A DNA stretch of 64,000 bases from Pseudomonas versuta (GTDB lineage Bacteria; Pseudomonadota; Gammaproteobacteria; Pseudomonadales; Pseudomonadaceae), in contig NZ_CP012676.1 of the NCBI RefSeq assembly GCF_001294575.1, positions 3,424,001-3,488,000 on the forward strand. Direction: 5' to 3'. The translations under genes were made by a program, and so were the position numbers. Under the pieces are notes generated by a model that saw only the letters and a program-made list of their open reading frames with translations, was not told where the DNA came from and did not search any database. Of this stretch, positions 1 through 9,270 are shown piece by piece (the first letter of the stretch is position 1; each line of letters starts with the position of its first letter).

Positions 1-879
1 GATGGTCAGGCTGCTGCCTTCACCGGGTGAGATGTGCGGGATTTTCAGCACTTGCACCGCCTGGCGCAGTTTTTCCGCCACCAGCCGGGCACCGCCCAAG
101 GAGGTATTGGGCAACACAATGGCAAACTCTTCACCACCGTATCGGGCCGGCAAGTCGGATGGACGGCTACTGGCGTCGCGAATGGCCGCGGCCACCTTGC
201 GCAACGCTTCATCGCCATCCAGATGCCCAAAGCTGTCGTTGTAAGACTTGAAATAGTCGACGTCGATCATCAACAAGGACAGCTGGGTCTGCTCGCGCGC
301 GGCACGGCGCCACTCCAGCTCCAGGTATTCATCGAAATGCCGGCGATTGGACAGCCCGGTCAGACCGTCGGAGTTCATCAGCCGCTGCAATACCAGATTG
401 GTGTCCAGCAATTGCTGCTGACTGACCCGCAAGGCGCGGTAAGCCGCATCACGCTGCAACAACGTCGTGTAAGAGCGCGAGTGATAACGGATTCGCGCCA
501 CCAGCTCAATGTTATCGGGCAGCTTCACCAGATAGTCATTGGCTCCGGCGGCAAAGGCCGCACTTTTGATCAGCGGGTCTTCCTTGGTGGAGAGCACGAT
601 GATCGGGATATTCTGCGTGGCCGGGTGGTTGCGGTATTCGCGCACCAGGGTCAGCCCGTCTAGCCCTGGCATGACCAAGTCCTGCAGGATCACCGTCGGT
701 TTAATGCGAATGGCCTGGGCAATCGCCTGATGGGGATCGGCACAGAAATGAAAATCTATGTTCGGCTCCAGCGCCAGCCCGCGACGTACGGCTTCGCCGA
801 TCATCGCCTGATCGTCTACCAGCAACACCATGGCCGAGTTTTCGTCAGTTTTAACGTCGTCCAACTGCAAGTCATTCAT
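1..879 (-). CDS. wspR: WspR, diguanylate cyclase response regulator (C-terminus cut by window edge)
   Basis: This is the output enzyme of the Wsp surface-sensing pathway, which makes c-di-GMP from two GTP when its receiver domain is phosphorylated by WspE. The visible 293 residues start at an ATG at 879. An N-terminal receiver has acidic residues VDD near 21-23 and the probable phospho-acceptor Asp67 (LQDLVMPG). A GGDEF domain follows, with the active motif YGGEEF (GGEEF at 248-252). An RxxD inhibitory site (RPSD, 239-242) lies five residues before it, so product feedback inhibition should be intact. The gene lies 52 bases after wspF in the same direction. The family is about 347 aa, so roughly 50 residues are missing off the window edge. 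Confidence 0.95.
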   Translation of the reverse strand, partial: MNDLQLDDVKTDENSAMVLLVDDQAMIGEAVRRGLALEPNIDFHFCADPHQAIAQAIRIKPTVILQDLVMPGLDGLTLVREYRNHPATQNIPIIVLSTKEDPLIKSAAFAAGANDYLVKLPDNIELVARIRYHSRSYTTLLQRDAAYRALRVSQQQLLDTNLVLQRLMNSDGLTGLSNRRHFDEYLELEWRRAAREQTQLSLLMIDVDYFKSYNDSFGHLDGDEALRKVAAAIRDASSRPSDLPARYGGEEFAIVLPNTSLGGARLVAEKLRQAVQVLKIPHISPGEGSSLTI

Positions 880-931
880 GCGCGTTCACCTGAATTACTA
901 CCTTCAAGCCAGTCCTGCGGGGTTTTACCAG

Positions 932-1942
932 TCATTTGGCAAATATCTCCAGCAAGCGTGGCGCAATCTTGTTCAAGGGCCGAATTTCAACAGCGGCATC
1001 GATGGCCGCAGCCGCTTTGGGCATGCCATACACCGAACTGCTCTGCTGATCCTGGGCGATGGTGAGAAAACCTTGCTGGCGCATGAGCTTGAGGCCCTGA
1101 GCCCCGTCACGCCCCATGCCGGTCAACAGCACGCCTACCGCATCGCCATTCCAGTACCGGGCAATACTTTCAAAAAACACATCTATCGAAGGCCGGTATA
1201 TTTCGTTCACCGGCTCTGCGGTATAGGCCAGAGTGCCGTTCTTCAATAAACGGATGTGGTGGTTGGTCCCGGCCAGCAGAACCGTTCCCGCTTGCGGCGC
1301 CTCACCGTCTTGCGCCAGACGCACGTTCAGGCCGCACGAGCTGCTCAGCCACTCAGCCATGCCGGCAGCAAATACTTGATCGACATGCTGGACCAGCACG
1401 ATGGCTGCAGCAAAGTCCTGCGGCAGCCCTTTGAGCAGGCTTTCAAGCGCAGCCGGGCCACCTGCCGATGAGCCGATAGCCACCAGACCGCCGAGTACAC
1501 CCGAGACCCGGGGTTGAGCAGACACCTGGGCAACCCGCTTTTCACTTTGCCCGATCAACCAGCCAATATTGAGGATCTTGCGCAGCAAAGGGGCTGCAGC
1601 CTCTCTGGGATTGCTCCCGCCGAGCACGGGAGTGTCCACCACATCCAGCGCGCCAAAGCCCATGGCTTCGAACACCCGATGGACATTCTGTTCACGGTCG
1701 ACCGTGACAATCACGATGGCGCACGGGCTTTCTGCCATGATCCGCCGCGTGGCTTCGACTCCGTCCATCACCGGCATGATCAGGTCCATCAGGATCAGGT
1801 CCGGGGTGTTGGCAGCGCACTGCTGTACGGCCTCCAGCCCATTCGCCGCCACCCAGACCACTTGATGGGCAGCCTCGTAAGCCAGCGCCCGGCGCAAGGC
1901 CTCAACCGCCAGGGGCATATCGTTGACAATGGCGATTCTCAT
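932..1942 (-). CDS. wspF: WspF, CheB-type protein-glutamate methylesterase
   Basis: Methylesterase that removes methyl groups from the receptor WspA and resets signalling; its loss is the classic route to wrinkly-spreader variants in P. fluorescens. The 336 aa hold an N-terminal receiver (phospho-Asp in LILMDLIMPVMDG) and a C-terminal CheB domain. The catalytic residues are visible: Ser in AIGSSAGGPAALESLL, His in VQHVDQVFAAGMAEW and Asp in LLTGMGRDGAQG. The start overlaps the wspE stop by four bases (ATGA), so it is translationally coupled. The reading frame is full length with no lesion, so this strain is not a wspF null by sequence. Confidence 0.95.
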   Translation of the reverse strand: MRIAIVNDMPLAVEALRRALAYEAAHQVVWVAANGLEAVQQCAANTPDLILMDLIMPVMDGVEATRRIMAESPCAIVIVTVDREQNVHRVFEAMGFGALDVVDTPVLGGSNPREAAAPLLRKILNIGWLIGQSEKRVAQVSAQPRVSGVLGGLVAIGSSAGGPAALESLLKGLPQDFAAAIVLVQHVDQVFAAGMAEWLSSSCGLNVRLAQDGEAPQAGTVLLAGTNHHIRLLKNGTLAYTAEPVNEIYRPSIDVFFESIARYWNGDAVGVLLTGMGRDGAQGLKLMRQQGFLTIAQDQQSSSVYGMPKAAAAIDAAVEIRPLNKIAPRLLEIFAK

Positions 1943-4227
1943 GTCCGGGCTCCTCCTATGAGTTCAACCACTGCATCAAGCAGGGCATCGTCATGGAAAC
2001 TGGCTTTGGCTAAATAATAGTCGGCTCCTGCATCCAGGCCGCGCCGACGGTCCTCTTCCCGATCTTTGTAAGACACCACCATCACCGGCATCGATTGCAA
2101 ACGGCTGTCACGCCGTAACAGCGTGACCAGTTCGATGCCATCCATGCGCGGCATGTCGATGTCGGTAATCAATAGATCGAAGTGCTCGGCACGCAGGGCG
2201 TTCCAGCCGTCCATGCCATCCACCGCCACAGCCACTTCGTAGCCTCGATTGATCAGCAGCTTGCGCTGCAACTCACGTACCGTCAGCGAATCATCCACCA
2301 CCAGAATGCGTTTGCGGGTCAGCTCTGCGGTGTGCCGGTTACGCCGGTCGATACGCTCAAGACGCCCGGTATTGAGCAGTTTGTCGACGGATCGCAGCAT
2401 GTCTTCGACATCGACAATCAATACAGCAGAACCATCGTCGAGCAAGGCACCGGCCGCAATATCCTGGACCTTGCCCAGACGCGGATCGAGGGGCAGCACC
2501 ACCAGCGTGCGCTCACCGACAAAACGCTCGACAGCCACGCCATACACCGCATCCCGCTCACGAATGACGACTACCTTGAGGGTTTCATCGTCGCTCTGGC
2601 TGGCTGGACGTTGCAGCAACTGACTGGCCGCCACCAGCCCTACATGGCGGCCTTCGTGCCAGAAATGCTGACGGCCTTCGAGCTGGACGATTTCATCGGG
2701 CATCAGGTCGCGCATGCGTTCGATGTGCGCCAGAGGAAAGGCATACGCCTCGTCGGCTACTTCAACCACCAGACTGCGCACCACGGACAGGGTCAGCGGC
2801 ACTTCCAGGCTGAAACGGCTGCCCTGCCCCGATGTCTGCTCCAGCACAATGGCGCCGCGCAGCAGGCGCACCATGTGCTGCACGGCATCCAGGCCGACAC
2901 CTCGACCGGAGACTTCGGTCACGGTGTCACGCAGGCTAAAGCCCGGCAGGAAGAGGAAGGTCAGCAGTTCTTCTTCGCTCAACTGCGCCACGGTTGAAGC
3001 CGTCGACAACTGACGCTCCACGATGGTCCTGCGCAAACGTTCAAGGTCAACACCGGCACCGTCATCGCTCAACTGCAGCGCCAGCAACCCCGCCTGATGC
3101 GAGATGCGCAAGCGAATCAGGCCTTCGGCAGGCTTGCCGGCCAGCAGTCGGTGCTCCGGCGTTTCAATGCCGTGATCGACGGCATTGCGCAGTAAATGGG
3201 TGAGTGGCGCTTCGAGCTTTTCCAGTACATCGCGGTCAACCTGGGTTTTCTCGCCTTCTATTTCCAGGCGGATCTGCTTGCCCAGGGCGCGGCCCAGATC
3301 CCGTACCATGCGCTCCTGCCCCACCAGCACATCGGCAAACGGCCGCATGCGACAGGCCAGCGCGGTGTCATAGAGCGATTGCGCCCGCTGACCCGCCTGC
3401 CAGCCAAACTCGTCGAGTTCGGCGGCCTGCTCGCCAAGCAAATGCTGGGACTCAGCCAGTATTCGCCGAGCATCGGATAACGCCTCTTGCACGTCATGGC
3501 TCAGGTCCAGCACTTTGAGCTGGTCGCTCAGGTAATCCAGCGCCTTGAGACTGTTGTTTTGCATGCGTTTGAGGCGCTGCAACGTCACCAGGAAGGGTTT
3601 GAGCCGCTGGGTTTCGACCAGCGACTTGCTGGACAGGTCGAGCAAGCTGTTCAGCCGTTCAGCCGTAACTCGCAGCACCCGCTCACCACTCTCGCTGCGG
3701 CGCTGGGAACGGGGCGCAGGCTCAGACGCCAATTCGGGCTCGGGCCGGTGTTCAACCTGCAGCGGGGCCGGTTCAGGCATCAACAACAATTGCGACACAT
3801 CGAACGCTGGCGCCGCCGCCTGTGCATGCACCTCGTTGCCGTCAAGCAGGCTATTCATCAGCGTGACATAGGCATCAATATCTTGCGGGCCGACATTGGC
3901 ACTGCCCGGGGTAGCAATGCGCATCAGCAGGTCAGTGCCCTGCAACAAGGCATCAATATGCTCGGGCTGCAGGTACAAACGGCCCTCCTGCGCACTGACC
4001 AGGCAATCTTCCATGACATGGGAGACGCTGACCCCGGCGTCCACCCCGACAATTCGCGCGGCGCCCTTGAGCGAGTGGGCCGCTCGCATGCAGGCTTCAA
4101 GCTGATCGGCCTGGGTCGGGTTACGTTCCAGGGCCAGCAAGCCGGCATTCAGCACCTGAGTCTGGGTCTCGGCCTCAAGACTGAACAGCTCAAGCAACGA
4201 GGCATCACGCATTTGCTCGGGGGTCAT
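1939..4227 (-). CDS. wspE: WspE, hybrid CheA-type histidine kinase with C-terminal receiver
   Basis: Central kinase of the Wsp system; it autophosphorylates and passes phosphate to WspR and WspF. The 762 aa start with an HPt domain (His51 in AAHSLKGAARIVG), then a dimerisation region and a HATPase domain with N, G1 and G2 boxes (HLLRNAVDHGIETPEHR, SDDGAGVD, GRGVGLDAV). A CheW-like regulatory domain and a CheY-like receiver follow (VVDDSLTVRELQ, LLITDIDMPRMDG, Lys in YYLAKA). I chose the ATG at 4227, which overlaps the wspD stop as ATGA. The frame stays open a further 23 codons upstream, but that stretch lies inside wspD. Confidence 0.95.
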   Translation of the reverse strand: MTPEQMRDASLLELFSLEAETQTQVLNAGLLALERNPTQADQLEACMRAAHSLKGAARIVGVDAGVSVSHVMEDCLVSAQEGRLYLQPEHIDALLQGTDLLMRIATPGSANVGPQDIDAYVTLMNSLLDGNEVHAQAAAPAFDVSQLLLMPEPAPLQVEHRPEPELASEPAPRSQRRSESGERVLRVTAERLNSLLDLSSKSLVETQRLKPFLVTLQRLKRMQNNSLKALDYLSDQLKVLDLSHDVQEALSDARRILAESQHLLGEQAAELDEFGWQAGQRAQSLYDTALACRMRPFADVLVGQERMVRDLGRALGKQIRLEIEGEKTQVDRDVLEKLEAPLTHLLRNAVDHGIETPEHRLLAGKPAEGLIRLRISHQAGLLALQLSDDGAGVDLERLRRTIVERQLSTASTVAQLSEEELLTFLFLPGFSLRDTVTEVSGRGVGLDAVQHMVRLLRGAIVLEQTSGQGSRFSLEVPLTLSVVRSLVVEVADEAYAFPLAHIERMRDLMPDEIVQLEGRQHFWHEGRHVGLVAASQLLQRPASQSDDETLKVVVIRERDAVYGVAVERFVGERTLVVLPLDPRLGKVQDIAAGALLDDGSAVLIVDVEDMLRSVDKLLNTGRLERIDRRNRHTAELTRKRILVVDDSLTVRELQRKLLINRGYEVAVAVDGMDGWNALRAEHFDLLITDIDMPRMDGIELVTLLRRDSRLQSMPVMVVSYKDREEDRRRGLDAGADYYLAKASFHDDALLDAVVELIGGART

Positions 4228-4910
4228 GTCAGGCTCCGGGTGATCGCGCCCAGCAATTGTTCTTCGTCCAGCCAGCGCAGGCTGCGGGTTTTCCACTGCA
4301 GCACGCCGCGGGTGTATTTGGCACTGGCCTGTTCACCCGAGAGTGAGACTGTATTGAGTACATGCTCTTCAATGTTATGGATGCCATCCACCTCATCCAC
4401 CGGTAACACCACAGGCCCACCAGGCGCGGCAAGGATCAACATGCGCGGCATGACCCGCAGCGATGTCGGCGCCGTCAGTGCCGGATCCAGCCCCAACAGA
4501 TCGACCAGTGACAAGCACGGCACCAGGGCACCGCGCACATTGGCCACTCCCAGCAAGGCACGCGAGCGCTGGTGCGGCAGCGAATGAATCGGCTGCAGCG
4601 GTGCCACTTCATCCAGGCAGCGCGTGGTCAGCCCCAGCCACTCTCCCCCCAGGCGAAAAATCATCAGCGAGCGGGTTGCGACTTTTCGCTCATGCTCCTG
4701 CGGGGAGTAATGCTCTAAATGTTCCTGCTCAAATGAGTAACGATCAAGCAAGCGAGTCGCTGCAGCCGAATACACCGAGCAGTTGCGGCAATGAATATGC
4801 TCGGGCAGCACCGGACAGGTCTTGTCACCGTAAATGCCGATACGGTTCCAGCAGTCATCGATGTCCCGGGCTTCGGTGTGAATCAGATTATGGGCTGTTA
4901 TTCCGCTCAT
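4224..4910 (-). CDS. wspD: WspD, CheW-like coupling protein
   Basis: One of two CheW-type adaptors that link the receptor WspA to the kinase WspE. The 228 aa carry a cysteine-containing N-terminal stretch of about 60 residues (TCPVLPEHIHCRNCSVY). A CheW domain follows from about residue 80, with typical blocks such as GVANVRGALVPCLSLVDLLG. The ATG at 4910 overlaps the wspC stop (ATGA), and its own stop overlaps the wspE start in the same way. It is distinguished from WspB by its longer N-terminus and by its position after the methyltransferase. Confidence 0.92.
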   Translation of the reverse strand: MSGITAHNLIHTEARDIDDCWNRIGIYGDKTCPVLPEHIHCRNCSVYSAAATRLLDRYSFEQEHLEHYSPQEHERKVATRSLMIFRLGGEWLGLTTRCLDEVAPLQPIHSLPHQRSRALLGVANVRGALVPCLSLVDLLGLDPALTAPTSLRVMPRMLILAAPGGPVVLPVDEVDGIHNIEEHVLNTVSLSGEQASAKYTRGVLQWKTRSLRWLDEEQLLGAITRSLT

Positions 4911-6181
4911 TGTTTACGCTCGCTGTGAACGGATCGCTCGTTACGGGCCGCGCGCTCCTGCAAGCGTTGAGCGCCGGCTGTATCGCCCTGCGAGGCCAGG
5001 AGGGCCGCCAGGTGCGCCAGTGCTTCTGAATGCTGGGGCTCAAGGTATAGCGTCTTGCGATAAAAACTCTGAGCCTCGGCCGCCCGGCCTTCAACATCAC
5101 TGAGCAGACCCAGCCAGTAATAGGCCTGGGCCTGCGGGCCATGAGCTTGCAAGAGTTGTTCACAGGCCGCGCGAGCCTCATGGCTCTTGCCCTCGTTAGC
5201 CAGAGTGGCAATTTGTTCAAGCAGGACCTTGGGCTCACCGCCCCGCGAACTCGCCGGGGCCGGCACAATGACTTGGGGCTGCGCACGGGGAGTAAAAGGC
5301 CGGATGGTCGGTGGCGGTGCAGGCGGCTGCGGACGCACGAGGGGCTTGAATTCGGCCATTACCGGGCGGACTTCAGGCTGCGGCTCATGGCTATGGCAAA
5401 ATGCAAACGACTGCGGCGCACCGATCGAGCGCATTCCCAGGCGACCCAGCAGGTTGCCCTCTGCCGGGCCGATAAACAGCACGCCGTCCTCACGGGTCAG
5501 TCGCTTGAGTACGTCCAGTGCCTGCTGCTGGGTTTTAAGATCAAAGTAAATCAGCAGGTTGCGACAAAATACAAAGTCATAGGGCGCTTGCCCGGCCAGC
5601 AGCGCCGGGTCGAGCAAGTTGGCGACCTGAAAACTGACTTGCTCGCAGACCCTGGCCGACAGTTGATAAGCGTCACCTGCATCGCTGAAATAACGTTCGC
5701 GAAAATCAGTTTGCTGCCCGCGGAATGAATTTTTGCCATACAGCGCACGCTGCGCACGCTGCATTGAGAGCGGGCTGACATCCAGTGCATCGACCTTGAA
5801 TTGATGGGCGGCTAAACCGGCATCAAACAGCGCCATTGCAATCGAATAGGGTTCTTCTCCGGTCGAACATGGCAGGCTCAGGATCCGCAAGGCCCGACGA
5901 CTGCCGATTTCGGCCAGGCGCTTGGTCGCCAGACGCCCCAGCGTGGAAAACGATTCGGGGTAACGAAAGAACCAGGTTTCAGGCACGATCACCGATTCGA
6001 TCAAGGCTTGCTGTTCATCCCGGGAGCTGATCAACCGCTGCCAGTAATCTTCATGGTCGCTCATGTTCAGCGCCGTGCAGCGTTGACGAACAGCGCGTTC
6101 GATGATGGCCGGGCCGACTGAGGCCACGTCCAGACCAATGCATTGTTTCAAAAAATCGAAAAAACGTTGGTCGTCACTCAT
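4907..6181 (-). CDS. wspC: WspC, CheR-type receptor methyltransferase with TPR tail
   Basis: S-adenosylmethionine-dependent methyltransferase that methylates glutamates of WspA and opposes WspF. The 424 aa show a CheR N-terminal domain, the catalytic domain (LSLPCSTGEEPYSIAMAL for SAM binding, FVFCRNLLIYFD) and a proline-rich linker near 265-315. The tetratricopeptide segment at the C-terminus is the usual hallmark of WspC. The ATG at 6181 overlaps the wspB stop by four bases. A GTG at 6187 is in frame but is less likely because the coupled ATGA pattern repeats through the operon. Confidence 0.94.
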   Translation of the reverse strand: MSDDQRFFDFLKQCIGLDVASVGPAIIERAVRQRCTALNMSDHEDYWQRLISSRDEQQALIESVIVPETWFFRYPESFSTLGRLATKRLAEIGSRRALRILSLPCSTGEEPYSIAMALFDAGLAAHQFKVDALDVSPLSMQRAQRALYGKNSFRGQQTDFRERYFSDAGDAYQLSARVCEQVSFQVANLLDPALLAGQAPYDFVFCRNLLIYFDLKTQQQALDVLKRLTREDGVLFIGPAEGNLLGRLGMRSIGAPQSFAFCHSHEPQPEVRPVMAEFKPLVRPQPPAPPPTIRPFTPRAQPQVIVPAPASSRGGEPKVLLEQIATLANEGKSHEARAACEQLLQAHGPQAQAYYWLGLLSDVEGRAAEAQSFYRKTLYLEPQHSEALAHLAALLASQGDTAGAQRLQERAARNERSVHSERKQ

Positions 6182-6693
6182 GCGCACACCTGTGGGCCGG
6201 TGTCATCGGGTCGCGGAGCGAAAATCAATGCAGAAACTGCCGGGCTCAGCAGTTCATCGACACTGATCCACTGCAAAAGGCCATGCTGGTCTTTACGCAC
6301 GGGCCCCAGATACGGTGCGTCGCGGTTATCCAGACCATAGGGATGAAAGTCTGCCGGGTTACAGCGCAATGTATCGCTGGCTTGCTCAAGCATTAACCCC
6401 AGCAATTGCCCGCGATAGTTGACCAATACCAGCCGGGTGCTGGTGCGGGCCACCGCGGTTTTACCGAAGGTCATGGCGCTGATATCGATCACCGGCACCA
6501 CCTGGCCACGATGCGCGAATACGCCGGCGACCCAATCAGGCGCCTGGGCAATGGGTTTTAGCGGTAAACGCGGCAGCACCTCCACCACATCGGTGGCCGG
6601 CAAGGCATAACGTTCATCGCCGATATGAAACACCAGAAACAGGCGGTTGTTCGGCGCTGCCACGCCGGCTGGCTTGGCTAGAGGCTCGCTCAT
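6178..6693 (-). CDS. wspB: WspB, CheW-like coupling protein
   Basis: Second CheW-type adaptor of the Wsp complex, 171 aa, essentially a single CheW domain. Visible blocks are FHIGDERYALPATDVVEVLP, WVAGVFAHRGQVVPVIDISA and LGLMLEQASDTL. The start ATG overlaps the wspA stop (TGATG), so translation is coupled to the receptor. Its short length and place directly after the receptor match WspB in P. fluorescens and P. aeruginosa. Confidence 0.93.
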   Translation of the reverse strand: MSEPLAKPAGVAAPNNRLFLVFHIGDERYALPATDVVEVLPRLPLKPIAQAPDWVAGVFAHRGQVVPVIDISAMTFGKTAVARTSTRLVLVNYRGQLLGLMLEQASDTLRCNPADFHPYGLDNRDAPYLGPVRKDQHGLLQWISVDELLSPAVSALIFAPRPDDTGPQVCA

Positions 6694-8315
6694 CAGACTT
6701 TAAAACGCGAAACGCCACTGCGCAGCCCGACGGCAACCTGACTGAGTTCGTCGATCGCAAAACTGGCCTGACGCAAGGACTCGACGGTCTGACTGCTGGC
6801 ATCGCCCAGCTGTACCAGCGCAAGGTTGATCTGTTCAGCGCCTGTGGCTTGAGCCTGCATGCCCTCGTTGACCATCAACACCCTTGGGGCCAGCGCTTGA
6901 ACCTGATGGATGATTTGCGATAACTGCTCTCCCACCTGTGTCACTTCGAACATGCCGCGGCGTACTTCTTCCGAAAACTTGTCCATGCCCATTACACCGG
7001 CCGAGACCGCGGACTGAATCTCACGCACCATCTGTTCGATATCGTAAGTGGCCACGGCAGTCTGATCGGCCAGACGTCGCACTTCGGTAGCGACCACGGC
7101 AAAGCCGCGGCCGTATTCACCGGCTTTTTCCGCTTCAATCGCGGCGTTCAGTGACAGCAGATTGGTCTGGTCGGCCACTTTAACGATGGTGACCACCACC
7201 TGGTTAATGTTGCCGGCCTTCTCGTTGAGGATCGCCAGCTTGGCGTTGACCAGATCGGCGGCACCCATGACCTGATGCATGGTTTCTTCCATGCGGGCCA
7301 ACCCCTGTTGCCCGGAACCGGCGAGTATCGACGCCTGATCGGCAGCCGAGGTGACTTCGGTCATGGTGCGTACCAGGTCACGGGAAGTGGCTGCGATCTC
7401 GCGCGAGGTCGCGCCAATTTCAGTAGTGGTGGCTGCGGTTTCGGTCGCGGTGGCTTGTTGCTGCTTGGAAGTCGCGGCAATTTCAGTGACCGAGGTAGTG
7501 ACCTGGACCGAGGAGCGCTGGGCTTGAGAGACCAGCGAGGTCAGTTCGGTCATCATGTCGTTGAAGCCGGTTTCTACCGCGCCAAATTCGTCCTTGCGCT
7601 CCAGGTTCAGGCGCGAACTCAGGTCACCGGAACGCATCACCTCAAGAATCGAAACAATGCGCTTCATGGGAGACATGATCGCTTTCAGCAATAGATAACC
7701 GCAGAGGGCGGCAGCGAGTACGGCAATCACCAGCGAAATGAGCATGCTGGCTTTGGCGGTCATGACTGAATGAGCGATGGTGTCGGTCGCTTCAGTGGCC
7801 TTGATGCGATTGGCGTCAATCAGGGCATTGAGTTGTTTGCGTCCAGCCATCCAGGCCGGTGCCAACTGCTCGGTGACCATGGCGTGAGCCTGAGCGAACT
7901 GCTTGTGTTGATACAGTTCAATTACGTTCGCCAACACCTGCACGTATTGCTGGTGAAGCTGCTCAAACGTATCGAAAGAGGCACGGTCTTCTTTGTCAAA
8001 AATGGTAGTGCGGTAGTTTTCCAGCTCGTGCTTCAAGCGTTCTTCGTAGCTGGCGTACAGCTTACGGTCTTCGTTGTTCAGATCGCGCTGGCTGGCCGAA
8101 CCCACCAGTTGCAGGGTCAGGACATAGCTGTCCACCCAGGCACTGCGAATCATCGAGCTGTAATAGACCCCGGGAACCGAATCGGTGCGCACCGTCTCTT
8201 CGCTGGTTTCGATTGAAAGCAGGCGCGAGTAAGCCGCGACGACCATCAACAACATGATGGCGATGATTACCGCAAAGCTCGCCAAAATGCGTTGGCGCAA
8301 CGTCCAGTTCTTCAC
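6693..8315 (-). CDS. wspA: WspA, methyl-accepting surface-sensing receptor
   Basis: Membrane receptor that responds to surface contact and activates WspE. With the GTG start at 8315 it is 540 aa. It has a first transmembrane helix near 8-30, a periplasmic helical domain of about 155 residues, a second helix near 189-211, a HAMP domain and a long cytoplasmic coiled coil. The conserved hairpin tip NLLSLNAAIEAEKAGEYGRG lies in the C-terminal third. I prefer GTG at 8315 over the ATG at 8339 because a GAGGA ribosome-binding site lies about 7 bases before it and the protein then begins KNWTLRQRILASF as in relatives. It is the first gene of a seven-gene cluster. Confidence 0.95.
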   Translation of the reverse strand: MKNWTLRQRILASFAVIIAIMLLMVVAAYSRLLSIETSEETVRTDSVPGVYYSSMIRSAWVDSYVLTLQLVGSASQRDLNNEDRKLYASYEERLKHELENYRTTIFDKEDRASFDTFEQLHQQYVQVLANVIELYQHKQFAQAHAMVTEQLAPAWMAGRKQLNALIDANRIKATEATDTIAHSVMTAKASMLISLVIAVLAAALCGYLLLKAIMSPMKRIVSILEVMRSGDLSSRLNLERKDEFGAVETGFNDMMTELTSLVSQAQRSSVQVTTSVTEIAATSKQQQATATETAATTTEIGATSREIAATSRDLVRTMTEVTSAADQASILAGSGQQGLARMEETMHQVMGAADLVNAKLAILNEKAGNINQVVVTIVKVADQTNLLSLNAAIEAEKAGEYGRGFAVVATEVRRLADQTAVATYDIEQMVREIQSAVSAGVMGMDKFSEEVRRGMFEVTQVGEQLSQIIHQVQALAPRVLMVNEGMQAQATGAEQINLALVQLGDASSQTVESLRQASFAIDELSQVAVGLRSGVSRFKV

Positions 8316-8440
8316 AGTCAATCCTCGGGGGCCATTCAAATGATGGGGAGTATAGCCGAGGGTACGCGAGGATTCGTATGGACGTTGAGACGGATCTCAC
8401 AGCAATAAGCAAATCTCTTGACCCAGGAAAACAACACAAC

Positions 8441-8509
8441 CTGCAGGAGTGAGCTTGCTCGCGAGCTGTCCGGAACTTTAAAAGTTCGCGAGCACGCTCG
8501 CTCCTGCAG
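8441..8509 (+). repeat. REP hairpin (GCAGGAGYGAGC family)
   Basis: The two arms start CTGCAGGAGTGAGCTTGCTC and end CGCTCGCTCCTGCAG and can fold into a long imperfect stem. This is one of the common Pseudomonas REP families; related copies lie near 13028, 30329, 42443 and 59871. It sits between the wspA promoter region and the converging end of the broken DUF533 gene and may help end transcripts. The rest of 8316-8440 holds the wspA upstream region, where I see no clear promoter. Confidence 0.8.
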
Positions 8510-8516
8510 TCAAGGG

Positions 8517-9236
8517 TTATACAGCGGCCTGTTTAACCTGGGATTCCAGCTCGGCCTTCAAGCCCGGATCGAGCTTCAGTTGCTTGGCCAGCTCTTGCAG
8601 ATAGGCCTTTTCCATAAAGCTCTCTTCATCTACCAAAAGCAGGCTGGCGATGTACATTTCGGCTGCGATTTCCGGCGTGCTGGCAGCACTCGCCACTTCA
8701 GCCGGGTCCAGTGGCTTGTCAATTTCGGCTTTCAGCCATTGCTGCAAGGCCGGATCACTGTCCAGCTTGCTGAACTCCTCATCAATCAACTGACGCTCAC
8801 GATCGTCGATATGGCCATCAGCTTTGGCAGCTGCGACCAGCGCCTTGAGAATCGCCTGGCTGTGTTGCTCTACCTGCTGGGGCGCGACCCGGTCGATAGT
8901 CTGCGGTTCCGTTTGCGGCGCCTTACCCTGGTTGGCCTGCCAGTTGCCGTAGGCTTTCTAGGCCAATACCCCCAGTGCGGCCAACCCGCCGTAGCTCAGT
9001 GCTTGGCCACCATATTTGCGGGCGCTTTTATTGCCCAGCAACATCCCCAGTACACTTGCCGCCAATGCACCGCCCCCGGCACCTGAAAGTAAACCGCCCA
9101 ACCCGCCGGAGCCACCCAGCAAACCGCCCAGGCCTCCCGGGCTTGAACTTGAGGATTTGCCTTGGGCACCGGTTTTTTCCTGCAACATTTGCTGACCGGA
9201 TTTAAGCAACTGATCGAGCAATCCACGCGTATCCAT
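8517..9236 (-). pseudogene. DUF533 (YebE/TerB-like) membrane protein, interrupted by an in-frame TAG
   Basis: One reading frame runs for 239 codons from ATG 9236 to the stop at 8517, with a single internal amber codon at 8958-8960. The first part (residues 1-92) has a Gly/Ser-rich segment (GGLGGLLGGSGG) and a hydrophobic helix ending GGLAALGVLA. After the stop the same frame continues KAYGNWQANQGKAPQ and then a helical TerB-like domain (ADGHIDDRERQLIDEEF). A YebE/DUF533 protein is normally one polypeptide across this point, with an aromatic residue there, so a TAC or TAT to TAG change explains the break. Downstream translation could restart at the ATG at 8789. It may be a real nonsense mutation or a base-call error. 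Confidence 0.85.
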
Positions 9237-9270
9237 AAGCAGCCTCTCGTAAAGGGGTCAGGGGAAGACT

